Below, one piece after another: positions 26,187 through 35,675 of a stretch of DNA of 64,000 nt. The notes under the pieces are model-generated. The model worked only from the letters and a program-made list of their open reading frames with translations, did no database searches and was not told the origin of the DNA. A program made the position numbers and the translations under genes. Where the stretch lies: contig CBDALO010000008.1 in assembly GCA_965196985.1 (NCBI GenBank), forward strand, positions 62,001-126,000, read 5' to 3'. The stretch is from 2-12-FULL-35-23 sp965196985. Lineage in GTDB: Bacteria; Pseudomonadota; Gammaproteobacteria; UBA12402. Every line of letters starts with the position of its first letter. Position 1 is the first letter of the stretch.

Positions 26187-29100
26187 TGGTGACATTTATA
26201 TCCCAATGTAAAAAAAATTCACTGAAAAAAACACGTAGAGTTCTGGATGCTTTTGCTAATCGTATTGGAGATAATACCTGGCAGACAGTGATTACACTGG
26301 AAGGATTAAGTGCTGTTAAAAAACTATTAAGAAAAACTGCTAGTAAAAATACAGCTGTGTCTTGTCATTGGATTAGATCTAGAGCAAGAACTGAGTTGGT
26401 ATGGGTGGTGGGGAATAAACTGGAGTTTAATCGTGAAGGTCGCGTACCTGTAAACCGCACCAAAAATGATTTAGTTTACCAAGACGATTTGTTAGATTGG
26501 AAGTTGCTTCCCCTTATCCGAGCGTTAACTTCTTTGGCAGCTTTACTGCACGATTGGGGTAAAGCCAGTATTCGCTTCCAGAATAAACTTTCCAAAAACT
26601 ACAAAGGCACTCAGGCGGATCGGTTACGCCATGAATGGGTGTCCTATTTATTGCTCAAGGCACTAATCTACAATACCAAAAACCCAAATATAGACCATGA
26701 CTGGTTAACCACATTAAAAGAGGGAAGAATCAATGAAGATGCGATTAAAAGATTCTTACACAATAATACTGAACAAGTGTCGTTAGCCGATTTACCCAGC
26801 ATAGCAAAATTAATTGCATGGCTAATTATTACCCACCATAAACTTCCGATTTTAAATGAGAAAGAAGCGCCTAAAGGTAGCCCATGTACTGGTCTCGATG
26901 GTCTGCTTAAGATGATTGATAAGACATGGGGATATGAAAATAAAAATATAAAAGAACTTGCAGCATGTTTAGAGTTCCCTCAAGGCCTACTAACTAACGC
27001 TAATACATGGGTGTCACAAATAAAACGCTGGTCTGCCAAATTATTAGATTTACAAGATGTTATTGCTCAAGCAATCGACAATGGTAGTTATCGAGTCTTG
27101 TTGCACCATGCTCGTTTGGCCTTGATGTTAGGCGATCATTACTTTTCATCGCTTGATATTAGTAAAACTCGTAATTGGAAAAGTATCACCAAATTGATCG
27201 CCAATACCCAGAAAGATAAGTCACCCAAACAAGCTTTGGACCAGCATTTGGTCGGTGTTTGCGAGAGCGCCAAAAAGATTATAGGAAAGTTACCAGCTAT
27301 CGAAAACAACTTGGATCCCAGTTTTAATACTGCTGAGTTGAAACGCAAAAGCCCACAGCCCTATACCTGGCAAGATACTGCTGCAAGAAAAGTGCGAGAT
27401 TGGCGCACAACGTGGGGTGGAACACGAAAAGGTTTTTTCGCAATAAACATGGCTAGTACTGGTTGTGGCAAAACCTTTGCTAACGCGAAACTCATGATGG
27501 CACTCTCTGAAGATGGTGATAGTCTGCGCTATATTCTCGCGCTCGGGTTACGCACACTTACATTGCAAACTGGAGATGAATACCGCAAGCGTATATTTAA
27601 ACATAGTGATGGCAGTGATCTAGCTGTATTGATTGGTTCAAGGGCGATTGCAGACCTGCACTACCAAAATAAACAAGAGAAAGTACAGGATCAAGCGGAA
27701 AAAGGTTCGGAATCTACTGAAACTCTACTGGCCGACTCCGACGAAGTTGTTTACCAAGGTGAACTGCCTGAAGAAGGTTTAACTACTATTTTGCATAGCT
27801 ATAAAGATAGGCAGTTACTCTATGCGCCGGTTCTGGTCTGTACCATTGACCACATTATTGCCGCAACTGAGACTACAAGCGGTGGACGTTACATTTTGCC
27901 TGCATTGCGATTACTATCATCTGACTTGGTTATTGATGAAGTGGATGATTTCACAAGTGGTGATTTAATTGCTATTGGTCGCTTGATTCACTTAGCAGGT
28001 ATGCTGGGTCGTCAAGTAATGATCTCATCGGCTACTATTCCACCCTCAATGGCAGAAGGATATTTCAATACTTACCGAGAAGGCTGGTTGCTTTACTGAA
28101 AAACCCGTAACGCCAGGCCGTCAATAGGTTGTGCCTGGATAGATGAGTTTTCATCTCAAGTTAAAGATATTGATAATCAGGAAGACGGAATCAACGACTA
28201 TCGTAAACACCATGACAAGTTTATTTACAAGAGAGTGGAAAAATTAAGCATACAGCCAGCTAAGCGTAAAGCCAATGTGATCAGTTGTAAGCAGGCTATG
28301 GATTATAACGATGAACTAATTACAGCCAATAAAAAAGAGTTTTGGTTTAACCGGATTGCACAGGCAACTTTGGAAAAGCATGAGCACCACCACACGATAG
28401 ATAATAAAACCGGTATAAAGGTTTCCTTTGGTGTAGTACGTATTGCCAATATTCAACCCTGTATTCAACTCACTAGATTTTTATTGAATTATAACTGGCA
28501 TGAAAATACTGAAGCACGAGTAATGGCTTATCACAGTAAACAGGTGCTGTTGCTACGTCATGAACAGGAAAAACACTTAGATAATATTTTAAAGCGAAAA
28601 GAAAAGTGCAATGACCAACCGGAAGCATTTTATGACGAAACTATTCGAAAACATCTCGACACTATTGAGAGCCAGAAGACTAACGTTACAAACATCTTGT
28701 TTATTCTGATAGCCACGCCCGTTGAAGAGGTTGGCCGCGACCATGATTTTGACTGGGCTGTTATCGAACCTTCCTCCTATCGATCTATTATTCAATTGGC
28801 TGGTCGCGTGAAACGACATCGTGATGGTGAAGTAAATAAACCAAATATCGGGATTTTGCAATATAACTGGCGAACCATGAGGTATGGTGACAAACCAAGA
28901 AAACCTCGCTTTTACAGGCCTGGGTATGAAACTACTGGGAAGTTACCTAAAGATAACAAGGAAGGCTCTATGCAGAATCACGATCTTTTCAAAGTTGTGG
29001 ATAATGAATTAATATGTAAAAGACTGGATGCTGTCCCAAGAATTCAGGAGAGACAAGAAAAAAGTAAAACTGCTATGGCTTTATTAGAGCATGCAGTAAT

Positions 29101-29566
29101 CAATAATCATTTGACCTATTACGAAGGAAAAGGACCGGAGACATTACAAGGTTATATCCAGTGGTATTGGCACCTTACGGCCTTGCCTCAACACCTTAAC
29201 CGATTTCGCCAAAGTGTAAGAACGATTCAACTTTACCGGGTAATCAATGACGATGGTGATGCCTACTTCACCGAACGCGACTCAAGAGGTAAATTTAATT
29301 ATGTCAATACAGGTGAATTTGTTCGACAAGACGAAGCTTATCAAATAACAACTAGCTCACTTACAGCGGAACAGTGCGAACGGCTTTGGATGCAGCGTGA
29401 TTATCTGAAGTTATTGCAGCTACAAAGTGAGCAGCATGAACTGCCAATAAATAAAGTTGCAATTTGCTATGGCGAAATCAGTTTCGACATTTATCAAGAA
29501 GCAGCTAATAGGACGTATGAATACAATGATCAGCTAGGGTTATATGAAAAGGAAAAAATAACATGA
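26183..29566 (+). pseudogene. cas3: Cas2-3 fusion (type I-F) with an in-frame TGA
   Basis: One frame of 1127 codons interrupted only by TGA at 28097-28099. The part before it (638 residues) has the Cas2 domain (VTFISQCKKNSLKKTRRVLD), the HD nuclease (LAALLHDWGKASIRFQNK, IITHHKLP), helicase motif I (MASTGCGKTFANAK), motif II (LVIDEVDDF) and motif III (MISSATIP). The part after it, starting KTRNARPSIGCAWIDEF, holds motifs V-VI (ATPVEEVGRDHDFDW, SIIQLAGRVKRHRDG) and the C-terminal domain. No frameshift is needed: codons are open on both sides. Cas3 would unwind and degrade targets recruited by Cascade; the stop removes RecA2 and should abolish interference. Confidence 0.93.
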
Positions 29567-31137
29567 CAGATGATAAAAGCGAGATTCTAAATTTTATCAA
29601 AAAACTGGAAAAAAAGATTAAGGAACTTGCTAAAGGTAAGAAGTCAAAAAAACAACAGTACGTTTCCGAATTTTACGACATTCTTTTTGGTGGTTATTCC
29701 AAAAAGAATGTCTATAAGAATACCCTTCTGTTTTTACTCAACGGTAAAAAAAATATTCGATTCGCTTTAAATTACAGAGACTATTATTTGATATCACTTC
29801 TTGCTATTGAAATAAAACCAAAAATCACACTTAAAGCTGCCTGCGATATCGACCATCCAATTGCGTATGAAGCTTTAAGCGAGCTTGGTTTAGAACAGCA
29901 AGAAACTTTAGAAATTGTTGAAAAAATCAAGGCTCATAGTAAAGATTGTTTAAGCTATTTCCAGCTATTTAAAGAGGTTATTGACCTAGAAGAATTTTCA
30001 ATGAAGCCTGTTATTGATTTGGCGGAAAAAATTATCAGAGATAGCAAGTGTGGCACTGTAATTAGCCACTCCTCCAAAATGACCAACCCAGCCTGTAAAT
30101 TCCCTAGAATTTATTTTAATGATGGGATAAGAGCGCCTGATGGATTAATTCGTTCTGGTAATATAACCACAGATTTTGATTTGCACATTGATGCTGCTAA
30201 ACTGAAAGTCTTTAAATTTCTTACACTTCCACTTGAACAAAGTACGATATTTGAGCAGTTAAAAGCTAAAAATTCCAAATCGTTGCAATTAATTTTTGGT
30301 ATAGATACTGAAACTGCAAACACTTGGTGTAACCAACTACAAACATGCATAACATCACAAGTTTACCATACTCACCATCTTGTCAAGCAAGTCTGGTTTC
30401 CTATTGAAAATGGTTACCACCAACTTTCTTTATTACAACCTTCCGGCCTGGTTTTTCAATTAAAAGAGCGAATTGACCAAATGAATCACCGTTCGGTAGA
30501 TACCTACGTAGGAAAAAAAGCCTACAAAGATAACACGTACTATGAAAAAGGTTATAAAACCATCCTAAATCTTACGCTTATTAAGCATGGTGGTGATCAT
30601 CCTAAAAATATCAGTGGGTTAAATAACAGATATCAAACCTGCTATTTACTTGATTCGCGCCCACCCTTTATAGAACCTTGGCATATAAAATTCCCTACCA
30701 AAGATTTTTTTATTCAGACTTTACGTTACAATGACTGCAAAAAAACTCTAGTGTGTTTCGATAACATCTTGAAAGCAGGATACGGAGATCAAATGCCATT
30801 AGACAGTATTCGTAAAGCAAGAGATCGCTGCCTTAGTGATATCCTAGATGTAATCTTGCTGAAAATGATCGCTATACGTAAAGCATCGTTTAAACAATTT
30901 TGGCCAAAAACTAGTGGCTTACCAACTTGGCAGAAGATCTGGCTCTGTGAAATATATAATGAACAAAGGTTTGAAAATGACCATTGGCTCAATACACTGT
31001 GCGAAAACATTTCTCTCTGGATAAATGACGCATATAAAAATAGCGTTAAGCATCATGTTATGTTAGGTGAGGCAGAACGATACTATATTAAAGAATTTAT
31101 AGAAAATAACAAGGAGGAACTAAGACGTGAGCAATAA
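29563..31137 (+). CDS. csy1: Cas8f (Csy1), large subunit of type I-F Cascade
   Basis: A 524-residue Csy1 homologue, longer than the usual roughly 430. Recognisable stretches are VISHSSKMTNPACKFPRIYF, GLIRSGNITTDFDLHIDAAK and LKVFKFLTLPLEQSTIF, and near the end a Trp-rich region (KASFKQFWPKTSGLPTWQKI). Csy1 with Csy2 binds the 5' handle of the crRNA and recognises the PAM (GG in known I-F systems). It overlaps cas2-3 by 4 bases and csy2 by 11 bases. The basic N-terminal helix (KLEKKIKELAKGKKSKKQQY) is unusually lysine-rich. Confidence 0.92.
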   Translation: MTDDKSEILNFIKKLEKKIKELAKGKKSKKQQYVSEFYDILFGGYSKKNVYKNTLLFLLNGKKNIRFALNYRDYYLISLLAIEIKPKITLKAACDIDHPIAYEALSELGLEQQETLEIVEKIKAHSKDCLSYFQLFKEVIDLEEFSMKPVIDLAEKIIRDSKCGTVISHSSKMTNPACKFPRIYFNDGIRAPDGLIRSGNITTDFDLHIDAAKLKVFKFLTLPLEQSTIFEQLKAKNSKSLQLIFGIDTETANTWCNQLQTCITSQVYHTHHLVKQVWFPIENGYHQLSLLQPSGLVFQLKERIDQMNHRSVDTYVGKKAYKDNTYYEKGYKTILNLTLIKHGGDHPKNISGLNNRYQTCYLLDSRPPFIEPWHIKFPTKDFFIQTLRYNDCKKTLVCFDNILKAGYGDQMPLDSIRKARDRCLSDILDVILLKMIAIRKASFKQFWPKTSGLPTWQKIWLCEIYNEQRFENDHWLNTLCENISLWINDAYKNSVKHHVMLGEAERYYIKEFIENNKEELRREQ

Positions 31138-32068
31138 TCTGATTCTTATACCGCATATCAAAGTTCAAAATGCTAATGCATTGTCTAGTCCTTTTACAAT
31201 TGGTTTTCCAGCCATGACAGCCTGGATGGGTGCGGTGCATGCATTGCAACGAAAATTGAACGCGATAAATATAGCTGTAGTTTTTTCTGCCGCCGGTGTC
31301 GTGGTACATCACTTTGACTTGAAAACCTATAAAGGACAGGGTGATTCTAAGTATTCTATTATTGGGACGGGCAACCCTCTGGAGCCAAAAACTGAAAAGG
31401 GTAAACCTAAAGGCAATGCCGTCCGATCATCATTCATTGAAGAAGCTCGATGTCATTTACAAGCCAGCATTCTTATTCAATACATCGGTATTGAGGCTCA
31501 GGATGAAAAACGAATGTTAGAGCAACTGTATCAAGTAATACTTGGTAGCATGAAATTGGCAGGAGGTGATATTTTAAATTGCAACGAACCCAAAATAGTT
31601 CGTGATTTTAATATAGCAAAACGTCAATTAATGCCAGGGTATGCTTTAATTGAAAGGCGAGATTTGATGCAATCAGCAATGGAGAAGGGTCAAGATGCAA
31701 TCGATGCACTGCTTGATTATCTTGCCATCCATCACACATGCACTAAGACTGAAATCAGCGGTGAAGAGCGTGTTAGTTGGCAGGATCAGCGCAAGCCCAT
31801 CGGACCAGACAATCAAACGGGTTGGATCGTGCCCATTGCCACCGGCTTTCATGGTATTAGCGAATTGGATCATGCACTTAACCAGCGCGATCCTGAAGTA
31901 CCACATCGCTTTGCTGAAAGTGTAGTTACCTTGGGTGAATTTAAAATGCCTTATCGCTTACAATCTGCAGAAGACCTGCTATGGCGTTATCATGTAGAAC
32001 CTGATAACAATCTCTACCTTTGCGTTCAACGAACACCTGCATCTGAAATAACCAACTGTGATTATTAA
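31127..32068 (+). CDS. csy2: Cas5f (Csy2), type I-F Cascade subunit
   Basis: A 313-residue Csy2. The N-terminus is typical: NLILIPHIKVQNANALSSPF followed by TIGFPAMTAWMGAVHALQRK. Later VSWQDQRKPIGPDNQTGWIV and PIATGFHGISELDHALNQRD match the family, as does the C-terminal YRLQSAEDLLWRYHVEPDNN. It caps the 5' end of the crRNA and pairs with Csy1. The gene overlaps csy1 and is followed 20 bases later by csy3 with an AAGGAG ribosome site. Confidence 0.93.
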   Translation: MSNNLILIPHIKVQNANALSSPFTIGFPAMTAWMGAVHALQRKLNAINIAVVFSAAGVVVHHFDLKTYKGQGDSKYSIIGTGNPLEPKTEKGKPKGNAVRSSFIEEARCHLQASILIQYIGIEAQDEKRMLEQLYQVILGSMKLAGGDILNCNEPKIVRDFNIAKRQLMPGYALIERRDLMQSAMEKGQDAIDALLDYLAIHHTCTKTEISGEERVSWQDQRKPIGPDNQTGWIVPIATGFHGISELDHALNQRDPEVPHRFAESVVTLGEFKMPYRLQSAEDLLWRYHVEPDNNLYLCVQRTPASEITNCDY

Positions 32069-32088
32069 TTAAATTAAGGAGAACTAAC

Positions 32089-33135
32089 ATGGCTAAGAAA
32101 GGCAATAGCGCATCTGTACTGGCATTTGAGAAAAAATTAGTTCCATCAGACGCTTATATGTATGGTGGCCAGTGGGAGAACAAATCCCAATTCTTACCGC
32201 TTCCTTTAAAGGTAAAGTCTGTTCGCGGAACAATTTCAAATCGATTTGGAAAAAAAGACAAAGTCTTGGTTGATGATCCAATGGCTCTTGGAAAAAAAGT
32301 TGAAAATCCTAACCTACAAACGGTTGATTCCTGTTCGCTAGGCATAGAACAGGATACACTGAAGCTTCATTTTACACTCAAGGTCTTAGGTGGGTTGGTT
32401 CAGCCTTCAGCCTGCAATAATGCAGCGTTTAAACAAAACTATCAGCAAGCTGTAAACAATTACTTCAATACACAAAGTATGGAAGAGCTTTCGAAACGCT
32501 ATGTATTGAATATTGCTAATGCTCGTTTTTTATGGCGTAATCGTTTTGGAGCGGAAAATATTTTGGTAAAAGTTGACGCCTTAAATACTGATTCCGAGCA
32601 AAGCTGGGAATTTGATGCATTAGCATTTAATCCACGTGATATGAAAACTACAACTAGCGATATCGATAGCTTGGCAGAACATATTGCTTCAGTATTAGCA
32701 AGTGAGCATGATTTTTTAATGCTGAACATTACTTGTTATGCAAAAGTCGGTACAGCCCAGGATGTGTATCCTAGCGAAGAGATGGTCTTTGATAAGAATA
32801 AGGAAAAAGGTAAAGGAAAGAAAGGTAAGGTATTATATGCAGTTGATGGCATTGCAGCTATGCACTCGCAGAAAATTGGTAATGCTCTACGTACTATCGA
32901 TACTTGGTACCCTGATTATAATGATGAGGATGCTTCTGTTGGCCCAATTGCTGTCGAGCCATACGGCGCTGTCACCCATTTGGGTAAGGCCTTTAGAACA
33001 CCAAAAGACAAACAAGACTTCTACACTTTTTTTGATGAGTGGGCACGTGGCTGTAAGTTACGACGGATTGAAGATGAACATTACGTGATGGCAGTTTTAG
33101 TACGAGGAGGTGTTTTCGGTGAAAGTGATAAATAA
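32089..33135 (+). CDS. csy3: Cas7f (Csy3), type I-F Cascade backbone
   Basis: A 348-residue Csy3, normal length. Motifs are SVLAFEKKLVPSDAYMYGGQ near the N-terminus, LKLHFTLKVLGGLVQPSACN, NARFLWRNRFGAENILVKVD, and the C-terminal YGAVTHLGKAFRTPKDKQDF. Six copies of this protein form the crRNA-binding backbone in known I-F complexes. An AAGGAG site lies upstream of the ATG. The frame is intact. Confidence 0.95.
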   Translation: MAKKGNSASVLAFEKKLVPSDAYMYGGQWENKSQFLPLPLKVKSVRGTISNRFGKKDKVLVDDPMALGKKVENPNLQTVDSCSLGIEQDTLKLHFTLKVLGGLVQPSACNNAAFKQNYQQAVNNYFNTQSMEELSKRYVLNIANARFLWRNRFGAENILVKVDALNTDSEQSWEFDALAFNPRDMKTTTSDIDSLAEHIASVLASEHDFLMLNITCYAKVGTAQDVYPSEEMVFDKNKEKGKGKKGKVLYAVDGIAAMHSQKIGNALRTIDTWYPDYNDEDASVGPIAVEPYGAVTHLGKAFRTPKDKQDFYTFFDEWARGCKLRRIEDEHYVMAVLVRGGVFGESDK

Positions 33136-33144
33136 GAGGGCTTT

Positions 33145-33695
33145 ATGAATTACTATATAGATATATTCATCCTTTCTGATCCGGAGTTTTCAGCAACAGT
33201 TTTACTGAATGCACTTTACACTAAACTCCACAAAACCTTGTGTGATTTAAGCTCTATAAATATTGGCGTTAGCTTCCCAAAGTACAAGGTTACTTTGGGA
33301 AATGTTTTGCGTATTCATGGTGAAAAATCAGTTTTACATAATCTTCAAAGCATCAATTGGATAGGTGGCATGAAAGGCTATTGTGACGTGAGCGAGATCA
33401 TGCTTGTTCCTAAAAACTCAAAATTTCGTACTGCTTCACGTAAACAAACGACAATGAGCCAAGCAAAACTCAGACGTATAATAAACGTGAGTCTATATCA
33501 AAAGAAGAAACTAAAAGATACAAAGAAAAAATGTTTTCTAAAAAATTAAATGAGCCTTATTTAGAATTGCTGAGTCTTTCTAATAGGAAAAAGTACAGGC
33601 GTTATATTGAGTTTGGCGAATTGCTAGATCAGCCAGTTTATGGCAAATTTGATCAGTTTGGTTTATCAAAGACCGCTACTGTACCCTGGTTTTAA
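33145..33695 (+). pseudogene. csy4: Cas6f (Csy4) crRNA endonuclease, frameshifted
   Basis: The first frame (33145-33549) has the Csy4 N-terminus (MNYYIDIFILSDPEFSATVL) with the catalytic His at residue 29 (LYTKLHKTL) and NIGVSFPKY, LGNVLRIHG. After about 33490 homology moves one frame over: KRESISKEETKRYKEKMFSK, then KYRRYIEFGELLDQ, ending FGLSKTATVPWF at 33695, the expected Csy4 C-terminus. One base appears missing in CGTATAATAAACG. Csy4 cleaves the repeat hairpin to make crRNAs and stays bound to it; without the C-terminal half that step should fail, unless this is a sequencing error. Confidence 0.9.
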
Positions 33696-33826
33696 CCAAT
33701 AAATTTTGTTCTTTAAAAATTAGTTTAAATTTCAATAAGTTACATCATAGCTTAAAAATATCGGATAAAAAGGTTTTTTTTAGCTAAGTGCTTGTTGTAA
33801 CTATCAAATTTTACACTATAATTAGG
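33696..33826 (+). promoter_or_regulatory. CRISPR leader
   Basis: A 131-bp AT-rich gap between csy4 and the first repeat. Repeat orientation (hairpin CTGCC-GCACA-GGCAG followed by handle CTTAGAAA on the plus strand) puts the leader on this side. An IHF site and promoter are expected here by analogy; the run TAAAAATATCGGATAAAAAGG is AT-rich but I cannot assign exact sites. Confidence 0.7.
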
Positions 33827-35655
33827 GTTAACTGCCGCACAGGCAGCTTAGAAAATCAAGGCTATACACATACGATAAATCAACGCGTTAACTGCCGCAC
33901 AGGCAGCTTAGAAAGTATTAATCGTGCTGTGTGGTCCCGCCTTAATGTTAACTGCCGCACAGGCAGCTTAGAAATTAAAAGCGCGGAAATAATTTGCGTC
34001 GTATAAGTTAACTGCCGCACAGGCAGCTTAGAAACAATCCGATTCAGCTTTGTACGAATAGACAGAGTTAACTGCCGCACAGGCAGCTTAGAAAAGGGAA
34101 ATTACGGCGCAATATTGTTGCGATAGGTTAACTGCCGCACAGGCAGCTTAGAAAATGGTTTATCCCTCGGCATGTGGAAATGGCTTGTTAACTGCCGCAC
34201 AGGCAGCTTAGAAAATTTTACTTGCAACTTGCGCTGCGGTTGCGGGTGTTAACTGCCGCACAGGCAGCTTAGAAAGCTAAAGAGAAAAACTATTGTGTAA
34301 GGGACGGGTTAACTGCCGCACAGGCAGCTTAGAAATTCTATACTCGCGAACCCGTGATTCGCTAGATGTTAACTGCCGCACAGGCAGCTTAGAAACTGCT
34401 CAAGCGATTTGCCCAGCTCAGATAGAAGTTAACTGCCGCACAGGCAGCTTAGAAATATCACAATAGAGGAAAATGACCGGCGCTATTGTTAACTGCCGCA
34501 CAGGCAGCTTAGAAATACAATGATGACTGATATTAAGTTGCTGGCTGGTTAACTGCCGCACAGGCAGCTTAGAAATAAGCCTTCAGCTATGTATGATTTA
34601 GTACCCAGTTAACTGCCGCACAGGCAGCTTAGAAAAGAAACGTACAGCGGCTGTGGGGTCGACACTAGTTAACTGCCGCACAGGCAGCTTAGAAAGAGTA
34701 AACCCCAATCGAGTATTTAGTATAACTGTTAACTGCCGCACAGGCAGCTTAGAAAATTTAAAAAACTATTAGTATCGTCTAATTCTAGTTAACTGCCGCA
34801 CAGGCAGCTTAGAAAAACAGACACACAAAAAACACTAACCGGGATATGTTAACTGCCGCACAGGCAGCTTAGAAAGATTAAACACAAGGCAAGGCTCATA
34901 GTTAGCCGTTAACTGCCGCACAGGCAGCTTAGAAAATAAAGCTCTTTTTGTTCTAAAAACTCACGCAGTTAACTGCCGCACAGGCAGCTTAGAAAATCAA
35001 GGCTATACAAGTGGCATAAATCGACGCGTTAACTGCCGCACAGGCAGCTTAGAAATCTCGCGTCGGCGCAGTGATACCGGTTGGCTTGTTAACTGCCGCA
35101 CAGGCAGCTTAGAAATTATGGCATGGGTAAAGAGAGCGACGGTGTCGGTTAACTGCCGCACAGGCAGCTTAGAAAGTTGTCGTCATTGAATAAAGATATA
35201 GTGTAATGTTAACTGCCGCACAGGCAGCTTAGAAATACTAAGCCGATCTCATCGATGGTTCTTAAGTGTTAACTGCCGCACAGGCAGCTTAGAAAGGGTG
35301 CGACAGCACAATCGAGGCGGGCAGGTAGTTAACTGCCGCACAGGCAGCTTAGAAACGGGAATGAAGGGGGTAACACGTTATGTGCGAGTTAACTGCCGCA
35401 CAGGCAGCTTAGAAATCCGAAAATAATTTAGCTTTATTGTTTAATAAGTTAACTGCCGCACAGGCAGCTTAGAAATGCGATAATCGTGCTGTGAGATCCC
35501 GCTTTAAGTTAACTGCCGCACAGGCAGCTTAGAAAGCTCAGCACGATTAATGCAGGAGCGGGCAGCAGTTAACTGCCGCACAGGCAGCTTAGAAACCACG
35601 ATGGGGTTTATTTATAAAAATATAAAAGTTAACTGCCGCACAGGCAGCTTAGAAA
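33827..35655 (+). CRISPR. Type I-F CRISPR array, 31 repeats and 30 spacers
   Basis: Thirty-one identical 28-bp repeats (GTTAACTGCCGCAC followed by AGGCAGCTTAGAAA) separated by 32-bp spacers, except the seventh (33 bp). Each repeat forms a 5-bp stem (CTGCC/GGCAG) with a GCACA loop, the Csy4 substrate, and an 8-nt handle CTTAGAAA. The last repeat is not degenerate. Spacers 1 and 20 are related (26 of 32 positions), and spacers 2 and 28 share TAATCGTGCTGTG. Spacer 29 carries the complement of that region. I saw no spacer matching this window. Confidence 0.98.
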
Positions 35656-35675
35656 TCTGTTATCTGAACACGGAT

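Noticed and set aside
28097..28099. Programmed TGA recoding (selenocysteine) in cas2-3
   Set aside because: No downstream stem-loop is apparent next to the TGA, and no selenoprotein is known in this family; a nonsense mutation or sequence error is simpler.
33788..34080. Open frames on both strands across the CRISPR array repeating VNCRTGSLE or KLPVRQLT
   Set aside because: They are translations of the 28-bp repeats and end within a few units; there is no ribosome site.
33855..35627. Self-targeting spacers
   Set aside because: By eye, no spacer matched any other part of this window; a full search was not possible.
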